From Tessaracoccus flavescens (GTDB lineage: Bacteria > Actinomycetota > Actinomycetes > Propionibacteriales > Propionibacteriaceae): 10,179 nucleotides of DNA. Both the position numbers and the translations under genes were made by a program. The notes beneath the pieces were generated by a model. The model was not told where the DNA came from. It saw nothing but the letters and a program-made list of their open reading frames with translations, and did not search any database. The stretch lies in assembly GCA_020741375.1 (NCBI GenBank), contig DYZF01000008.1, positions 1 to 10,179 of the forward strand. Direction: 5' to 3'. This document shows, piece after piece, positions 6,993-10,179 of this stretch (positions are counted from its first letter, which is position 1; every line of letters begins with the position of its first letter).

Positions 6993-7210
6993 ATGGATTC
7001 CTTCATCTTCCTAGCGTTCGCCGCCGCCTACCTCGCTCTCCTCAGAAGTGGGCTTGGCTGCTGGTGGGCGCGGTGGTGATGACCATCGGCAGCGCCGTCC
7101 AGCTCCCGATCCCGAGCGGCGCCATCACCAACGCCTTCGAGCTGTTCCTCCTCGTCACGATCATGATGACCAAGGCCTTCCAGGATCGCGAGGCGGTGGG
7201 AACCCGATGA
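6993..7210 (+). pseudogene. Small membrane protein gene, apparently frameshifted
   Basis: From ATG 6993 the frame reads MDSFIFLAFAAAYLALL, a good first membrane segment, then turns unlike a protein (RSGLGCWWARW) and stops at 7079. In the frame starting at 7046 a second stretch reads KWAWLLVGAVVMTIGSAVQL and then AFELFLLVTIMMTKAFQDREAVGTR, stopping at 7210. Joined near base 7044 the two make a protein of about 72 residues with two or three membrane segments. One missing base there (for example AAGAAG shortened to AGAAG) would explain the break. The second part ends with an ATGA overlap with the next gene, a sign that this frame is translated. Alternatively the stop at 7077-7079 and ATG at 7079 (TGATG) make two coupled mini-ORFs of 28 and 43 residues. 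I do not recognise the family. Confidence 0.55.
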
Positions 7211-7629
7211 GGCTGTGGAGCCTCAACCCCAGTCTGCTCGACCGAGCGGCCCTCGTCGCGGGCTGGCGGGAGGGCTTGCTCGCGCAGGCAGTGTTGGCCG
7301 GCAGGACGCGCGGCTATCGTTCGCACCCCCAGCTCGAGCGGTTCAAGGAGACCGCACAGCCGAGCGAGGCGATCGCCACGTACCTGTGGGCCCTCCAGGC
7401 GGAGGCCACTGGTCGTGGCTATCGATTCGATAGTTCCCGCATCGAGCACCCGCCCAACCCCGAGCTTGTGCTCCACGTGACAACGGAGCAACTCCAGTTC
7501 GAGTTGGATCATCTGCGCGCCAAGGTCCGCGTCCGCGCACCGGAGTGGGAGCCGCGGCTCTCGACGCCGGCCGCGCACCCGATCTTCGAGGTCGTCGAGG
7601 GCCCGATCGCCAGCTGGGAGCGTCCCTAA
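7207..7629 (+). CDS. Pyrimidine dimer DNA glycosylase / endonuclease V-like protein
   Basis: Small protein (140 aa) resembling the T4 endonuclease V family (Pyr_excise), which cuts the glycosyl bond at UV-induced pyrimidine dimers and nicks the abasic site. The opening MRLWSLNPSLLDRAALVAGW followed by REGLLAQAVLAGRTRGY and the HPQLERF element is the typical actinobacterial form; T4's catalytic Glu23 in YREL corresponds to Glu22 in WREG. The start is ATG 7207, overlapping the preceding stop (ATGA). An in-frame extension further upstream reads as non-coding Arg/Gly-rich sequence and conflicts with the membrane gene's frame. The C-terminus ends in a conserved-looking HPIFEVVEGPIASWER. Enzyme activity is inferred from family resemblance recalled, not from a search. 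Position 2 is Arg, so the initiator Met is probably retained. Confidence 0.8.
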   Translation: MRLWSLNPSLLDRAALVAGWREGLLAQAVLAGRTRGYRSHPQLERFKETAQPSEAIATYLWALQAEATGRGYRFDSSRIEHPPNPELVLHVTTEQLQFELDHLRAKVRVRAPEWEPRLSTPAAHPIFEVVEGPIASWERP

Positions 7630-7717
7630 CGGACCTTCACCAGTAGCAATCACGCCCTGAGCGTCAATCCGCTCCCTGACTGGAAAGGCTGGCAGGACTC
7701 AGGTTCGGGGCTGATTC

Positions 7718-7780
7718 CAGGGGTTAGCCGCCGGATCACTTCCGCCCATCATCAGGGCGTTGCGTCCGGCGGAAACCCTG
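7718..7780. repeat. Nested inverted repeat in the convergent gap 7630-7806
   Basis: Perfect outer arms CCGCCGGA (7728-7735) and TCCGGCGG (7765-7772) enclose an inner hairpin CGCCC (7743-7747), loop ATCATCA, GGGCG (7755-7759). The outer stem continues as CAGGG-TT (7718-7725, one extra G) against AA-CCCTG (7773-7780, one extra A), with a two-base bulge. It lies between the ends of the glycosylase (plus) and DUF456 (minus) genes. No T-run follows on either strand, so it is not a classic intrinsic terminator. A bidirectional terminator, a mRNA-end-stabilising structure or a REP-like element are options. The rest of the 177-bp gap holds one short hairpin (GAGCG 7659-7663, CGCTC 7670-7674) and no gene I can support. 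Confidence 0.55.
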
Positions 7781-7806
7781 CCCGACGACGCTGCACAGAT
7801 GAGTTC

Positions 7807-8301
7807 CTAGAACAGGTGGGTGAGCACGCCGACCAGCAGGGTGGTCGCAGCGGCGAGCGCGCACGCCAACTCGACCAGCAGCCCGAGACCCACCGACTTC
7901 AGCGCCGCCCAACTCGACGACAACGCAGCCTTCCAGTCGCGCACTCGCCACCACTCGGACAGCAGCAAACCCGCCGCGAACCCGATCGGGAGCCCGAAGA
8001 ACGGCAGGACGAACAGGCCGACGACCCCACTCACGAGCCCGATCACCACCGACCGGCTCGGGATGTTGCGGCGCTTCAAGCCGCGACCCGTGATCAGGTA
8101 CTGGGCCGACATGCCGGCCAGCACGAGCGCGGTGCCGATACCGAACACCACCCAGCCCAGCGTCCCCGCGCCGCCCCAGATCGCCCATGCCAGCAGGCCG
8201 GCGATCACCGACAGGCTGCCGGGCACGACGGGCACGACGATGCCAGTCACGCCGACGATGGTCAGCAGGACCGCGACAACGGCAATTACTTGATCAGCCA
8301 C
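7807..8301 (-). CDS. DUF456 domain membrane protein
   Basis: Small integral membrane protein (164 aa), usual length for DUF456, whose function is unknown. The first segment IAVVAVLLTIVGVTGIVVPV leads to VVPGSLSVIAGLLAWAIWG, the family's Pro-Gly turn between two membrane helices. A third segment follows (VVFGIGTALVLAGM), then a basic loop GRGLKRRNIPSR, a Gly-rich pair VVIGLVSGVVGLFVLPFFG and IGFAAGLLLSEWW, and a last helix LGLLVELACALAAATTLLVG. I chose GTG 8301: residues upstream in frame are Arg/Pro-rich and non-coding in appearance, and TACGCT lies 6 nt before this GTG. It is divergent from the P-loop gene across 118 bp and convergent with the glycosylase. Confidence 0.88.
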   Translation of the reverse strand: MADQVIAVVAVLLTIVGVTGIVVPVVPGSLSVIAGLLAWAIWGGAGTLGWVVFGIGTALVLAGMSAQYLITGRGLKRRNIPSRSVVIGLVSGVVGLFVLPFFGLPIGFAAGLLLSEWWRVRDWKAALSSSWAALKSVGLGLLVELACALAAATTLLVGVLTHLF

Positions 8302-8307
8302 CCGCTC

Positions 8308-8313
8308 AGCGTA
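8308..8313 (-). promoter_or_regulatory. -10 element for the DUF456 gene (leaderless)
   Basis: TACGCT on the minus strand fits TANNNT and ends 6 nt before GTG 8301. No Shine-Dalgarno and no clear -35. The same hexamer serves as -10 candidate for the divergent gene at 8420 and for the gene at 9830. Confidence 0.5.
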
Positions 8314-8406
8314 ATCCCCCGCACGCAATCGCCGGCTCGGCCAAACCCCAGCAACCGGCCCGCCGCAGCCCAGCGCCCAAGGCCTGTCGCCGAACACCCA
8401 TCGGGG

Positions 8407-8412
8407 TACGCT
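8407..8412 (+). promoter_or_regulatory. -10 element for the P-loop gene (leaderless)
   Basis: TACGCT ends 7 nt before ATG 8420. A weak -35 candidate, CTGTCG at 8384-8389 (3 of 6 consensus bases), is spaced by 17 nt. No ribosome binding site. Confidence 0.5.
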
Positions 8413-8419
8413 CCGAACC

Positions 8420-8989
8420 ATGCTGTTGTTGGTGTTCGGGCCGCCCGCCGTGGGGAAGATGACGGTGGGTCGCGCGCTGGCGAAGACCGGCCGCTTCCGG
8501 CTGTTCCACAACCACATGACGCTCGAGCCGCTGATCGAGGTCTTCGGCTACGGAACACCGCCGTTCAACATCCTCAACTCCGAGTTCCGCAACCGGATCC
8601 TCCAGGAAGCGCGAGCCCACGGCGTCGACCTCGTCTTCAGTCTCGTCTGGGCCCTCGACTCCGAGGACGACCGCCGAATCATCGAGCACTACGTCGATCT
8701 CTTCGACGGTGACGTCGCCTTCGTCGAGCTCCGCGCCGACCTCGACACCCGCCTCACCCGCAACCGCACCGAGGAACGCCTGCTGCACAAGGCCTCGAAG
8801 CGCGACGTCGAGTGGTCGGACGGAAACGTCCGTGAGCTCGAGGAGCAGTGGACGATGACGTCGGAGAACGGACTGTTGTTGGCAGAGGACCTGCTCACCC
8901 GGCACCCGCACCTGGTCCTCAACACCACCGACCTCTCAGCCGACGACGCCGCCGCGCAGATCCTCGCTTGGCTCGACGCGAGCGCGTAG
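8420..8989 (+). CDS. P-loop kinase-like / AAA family protein with GKM Walker A
   Basis: Soluble P-loop NTPase (189 aa) of the small-molecule-kinase-like type. The N-terminal strand MLLLVFG runs into GPPAVGKMT (residues 7-15), a Walker A in which Met replaces the usual Ser/Thr after the Lys and Thr15 follows. FHNHMTLEPL (29-38) is a probable substrate-side motif. A strand LVFSLVWALD (71-80) could hold the Walker B-like Asp80. RLTRNRTEERLLHKASKRDVE (111-131) resembles the arginine-rich lid of nucleotide and metabolite kinases. I have seen this GPPAVGKMTVG type in many actinobacterial hypothetical proteins, but I know of no proven substrate. The start is a leaderless ATG. It is transcribed alone, 118 bp from the divergent DUF456 gene. 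Confidence 0.88.
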   Translation: MLLLVFGPPAVGKMTVGRALAKTGRFRLFHNHMTLEPLIEVFGYGTPPFNILNSEFRNRILQEARAHGVDLVFSLVWALDSEDDRRIIEHYVDLFDGDVAFVELRADLDTRLTRNRTEERLLHKASKRDVEWSDGNVRELEEQWTMTSENGLLLAEDLLTRHPHLVLNTTDLSADDAAAQILAWLDASA

Positions 8990-9000
8990 GGCGTGGGAGC

Positions 9001-9017
9001 GGGGGCATCGTGCCTCC
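9001..9017 (+). terminator. Possible terminator hairpin after the P-loop gene
   Basis: GGGGGCA (9001-9007), loop TCG, TGCCTCC (9011-9017): a 7-bp stem including one G-T pair, 12 nt after the stop codon. No T-run follows, so termination is uncertain. The rest of 8990-9109 has no gene I can support. Confidence 0.3.
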
Positions 9018-9109
9018 TCAGGCGTGGGCGTTGCTCCGACTCTAGGCCGGGCGCGACCCCTCCGCTTGTCCTGAGTTGCGGACTTGATGGCCGTCGCCGG
9101 GGCGGGGCG

Positions 9110-9532
9110 TCAGCGCTCGTTCGCCTTGCGGGTGGCGCGGTCGTTGGCCTTCTGCAACGCCTCGACGAGCTCAGCCTTCGTCATCCGCGACCGGCCCTTG
9201 ACGTCGAGCTGCCGGGCGCGCCATAGCAGGTGTTCCTTGGTGGCGTTCGCGTCCACCCCGCCGGCCGACTCCAGATCGTTGAGGCCACCCTTTTCCGCGC
9301 GCTCGTCCGACGGCCCGGCCTCCTTCTTCGCAACCCACTTGTCGCCCACCTTCTCGTGGGTGTGCTTCAGCGACGCGAACGCCGTCCGCTGGGCGCGCTC
9401 CTCGTCGTCGTACTGCTCGATCGCGGCGTCGTACGTGTGGGCGTAGGTGCGCTGGGCCTTCTTCGACGACCGCTTGATCGTCGACGGCAGCTCCGACTGC
9501 TTGGCGCTGCCATCCTTGTTGGTCTTCGGCAC
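9110..9532 (-). CDS. ChaB-family protein with a C-terminal SAP/Rho-N-like segment
   Basis: Small soluble, highly charged protein (140 aa). Residues 13-66 carry the ChaB pattern: SELPSTIKRSSKKAQRTYAH, then a helix with AAIEQYDDEERAQRTAFASL and KVGDKW. A polar linker (67-96) joins a second helical module ATKEHLLWRARQLDVKGRSRMTKAELVEALQKA (97-129), which looks like a SAP/Rho-N-type nucleic-acid-binding helix-turn-helix. E. coli ChaB was named as a regulator of the ChaA cation transporter; what actinobacterial homologues do is unclear. The GTG start at 9532 has AAGGAG 5 nt upstream. It follows the 45-aa ORF on the same strand by 55 nt and no good -10 lies in the gap, so the two may be cotranscribed. 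Confidence 0.87.
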   Translation of the reverse strand: MPKTNKDGSAKQSELPSTIKRSSKKAQRTYAHTYDAAIEQYDDEERAQRTAFASLKHTHEKVGDKWVAKKEAGPSDERAEKGGLNDLESAGGVDANATKEHLLWRARQLDVKGRSRMTKAELVEALQKANDRATRKANER

Positions 9533-9537
9533 GGGAT

Positions 9538-9543
9538 CTCCTT
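9538..9543 (-). promoter_or_regulatory. Ribosome binding site fixing the ChaB GTG start
   Basis: AAGGAG on the minus strand, 5 nt before the GTG at 9532. It confirms the GTG over internal ATG codons, which would remove most or all of the ChaB domain. Confidence 0.7.
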
Positions 9544-9587
9544 GGCTGGGGTCACTCGGGGGTGGGGGTGGACGCCGGTGGGTTAGG

Positions 9588-9725
9588 TCATTCGGGAGCG
9601 ACGTCGTGGGCGGTGGGGGTGGCGCCGTCGGCGATGAGATCGACGGCGGTTGTGGCGCTGGTCTTGACGGCGCGGTCGACGCGCTCGCCGGTGAGTCGGG
9701 GCTGGCGCTCTTCGGTGTCGGGCAT
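9588..9725 (-). CDS. Small hypothetical protein (45 aa)
   Basis: Reads MPDTEERQPRLTGERVDRAV, then KTSATTAVDLIADGATPTAH and DVAPE. It is hydrophilic, with one likely helix and no membrane segment or signal. I do not recognise it. Support for coding: about 39 of 45 codons end in G or C, the start lies 6 nt after a -10-like AACACT with no ribosome binding site (the pattern of other unit-first genes here), and it runs in the same direction just ahead of the ChaB gene. An in-frame extension upstream to 9830 reads as mixed sequence and would run through the promoter region of the divergent gene, so I prefer the short form. Confidence 0.5.
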   Translation of the reverse strand: MPDTEERQPRLTGERVDRAVKTSATTAVDLIADGATPTAHDVAPE

Positions 9726-9731
9726 GCGGCC

Positions 9732-9737
9732 AGTGTT
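9732..9737 (-). promoter_or_regulatory. Weak -10-like element before the 45-aa ORF
   Basis: AACACT on the minus strand has the key A and T (positions 2 and 6) and ends 6 nt before ATG 9725. Weak match; called mainly on spacing. Confidence 0.22.
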
Positions 9738-9797
9738 GCACCCCGAGCCGTTCGCGGACGGCGTTACAAGGCAGCCGAAGGTGACCCTGCCGGCGGT

Positions 9798-9803
9798 TAC
9801 GCT
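9798..9803 (+). promoter_or_regulatory. -10 element for the peptidoglycan-binding protein gene
   Basis: TACGCT, predicting a transcript start near 9810 and a 5' leader of about 20 nt that carries the purine-rich ribosome binding site GAGAGAGG (9816-9823). This gene therefore has a leadered message, unlike the other genes with TACGCT elements. No clear -35. Confidence 0.45.
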
Positions 9804-9829
9804 GGCGCCCACCCAGAGAGAGGAACGCA

Positions 9830-10179
9830 ATGAAGCTCAAGAACAAACTCAGGTCGTCGCTGGTGGCGTTGGGCCTCACGGTGGCCTCGCTGGTCGCCAT
9901 CGCCCCGGCTCAGGAAGCAGCAGCTGCGACGTGCGTCGACTCAATGTGGCGCCTGAACAGCCGCGGCACCTGCGTGAAGTCGATCCAGGCGCTGTACAAC
10001 TACCACCACGGAGGCAAGTACGCCTCGCACACCAAGAAGTGGTACCCGACGATCGCCGTCGACGGCATCTTCGGCCCCAAGACCGACCGCGCAGTCCGTG
10101 ACTTCCAGGGGTACTGGTACGGCCTCCGAGTCGACGGCATCGTGGGCCCAGCCTCATGGCGCGTTCTCTGTCAGGCTGG
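9830..10179 (+). CDS. Secreted peptidoglycan-binding domain protein (3' partial)
   Basis: The frame is open from ATG 9830 to the window edge (116 full codons). A basic start (MKLKNKLR) and hydrophobic core SSLVALGLTVASLVAIAPA, followed by QEAAAA, form a Sec signal peptide with probable cleavage near residues 32-33. No lipobox precedes Cys35. The mature part fits a PG_binding_1 domain: CVKSIQALYNYHHGG, then VDGIFGPKTDRAVRDFQ (77-93), and VDGIVGPASWRVLC (101-114). Cys35, Cys48 and Cys114 leave room for a disulfide. The tyrosine- and histidine-rich YNYHHGGKYASH insert between the repeat halves is distinctive. It probably binds the cell wall, alone or as the targeting part of a larger hydrolase past the window end. 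The ribosome binding site GAGAGAGG supports the start. Confidence 0.88.
   Translation, partial: MKLKNKLRSSLVALGLTVASLVAIAPAQEAAAATCVDSMWRLNSRGTCVKSIQALYNYHHGGKYASHTKKWYPTIAVDGIFGPKTDRAVRDFQGYWYGLRVDGIVGPASWRVLCQA

Noticed and set aside
7035..7050. Programmed -1 frameshift signal in the small membrane gene
   Set aside because: No X-XXY-YYZ slippery heptamer is present where the frames meet (CTC CTC AGA AGT), so mutation or sequence error is more likely.
7675..7760. tRNA-like stretch containing GGTTCGGGG
   Set aside because: A T-loop-like GGTTC is present, but no 5-bp T stem, acceptor stem or anticodon arm can be drawn around it.
7816..8712. Plus-strand open frame of 298 codons over the DUF456 and P-loop genes
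   Set aside because: It is antisense to DUF456, then out of frame with the P-loop gene; its sequence is Arg/Pro/Gln-rich and low in complexity.
8990..9028. Direct repeat GGCGTGGG at 8990-8997 and 9021-9028
   Set aside because: Eight G/C-rich bases twice in 40 nt is not unusual at this base composition.
1..10179. CRISPR array, insertion sequence, phage or defence island
   Set aside because: No regularly spaced repeats, transposase, integrase, restriction or toxin-antitoxin genes are seen; base composition and codon use look even across the window.

Overview
The window is ordinary chromosomal DNA from a high-GC Gram-positive bacterium, most likely an actinobacterium. The evidence is G/C at nearly every third codon position, several GTG starts, several genes whose start lies 6-7 nt after a -10-like hexamer with no ribosome binding site (leaderless pattern), and families typical of that phylum: a DesK-type kinase beside an ABC-2 exporter, DUF456, ChaB, and an endonuclease V-like glycosylase. 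A family such as Propionibacteriaceae or Nocardioidaceae is possible but cannot be fixed from this window. I see no phage, transposon, CRISPR array, rRNA or tRNA.

Layout. (1) 1-3376, plus strand: a four-gene unit of ABC ATPase (5' end outside the window), ABC-2 permease, sensor histidine kinase and NarL-type response regulator, with close spacing and one ATGA overlap. It looks like a sense-and-export module of the kind known in Bacillus (YvfRS-YvfTU, LnrJK-LnrLMN). (2) 3433-3882, plus: a lone NUDIX hydrolase whose 3' end overlaps tail-to-tail with the next unit. (3) 6962-3856, minus: PfkB sugar/nucleoside kinase, NCS1 nucleobase-type permease, and isochorismatase-like cysteine hydrolase. This is probably an uptake and salvage/breakdown unit for a nucleobase, nucleoside or related amide compound; the substrate is unknown. 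(4) 6993-7629, plus: a short membrane-protein gene that appears frameshifted, overlapping (ATGA) an endonuclease V-like pyrimidine-dimer glycosylase. (5) 7630-7806: a convergent intergenic gap holding a nested inverted repeat. (6) 8301-7807, minus, a DUF456 membrane protein, divergent from 8420-8989, plus, a P-loop kinase-like protein with a GKM Walker A. (7) 9725-9110, minus: a 45-aa hypothetical protein and a ChaB-type protein. (8) 9830 to the window end, plus: a secreted peptidoglycan-binding-domain protein, cut by the window edge.

I do not see a complete novel system. The points that most repay a second look are the split between leaderless transcription-unit-first genes and Shine-Dalgarno-led internal genes, a tandem duplication of the ribosome binding site and start codon of the cysteine hydrolase, the one-residue shift at the N-terminus of the endonuclease V-like protein that puts Met1 where the T4 enzyme has its catalytic Thr2, and the broken or coupled mini-ORFs at 6993-7210.
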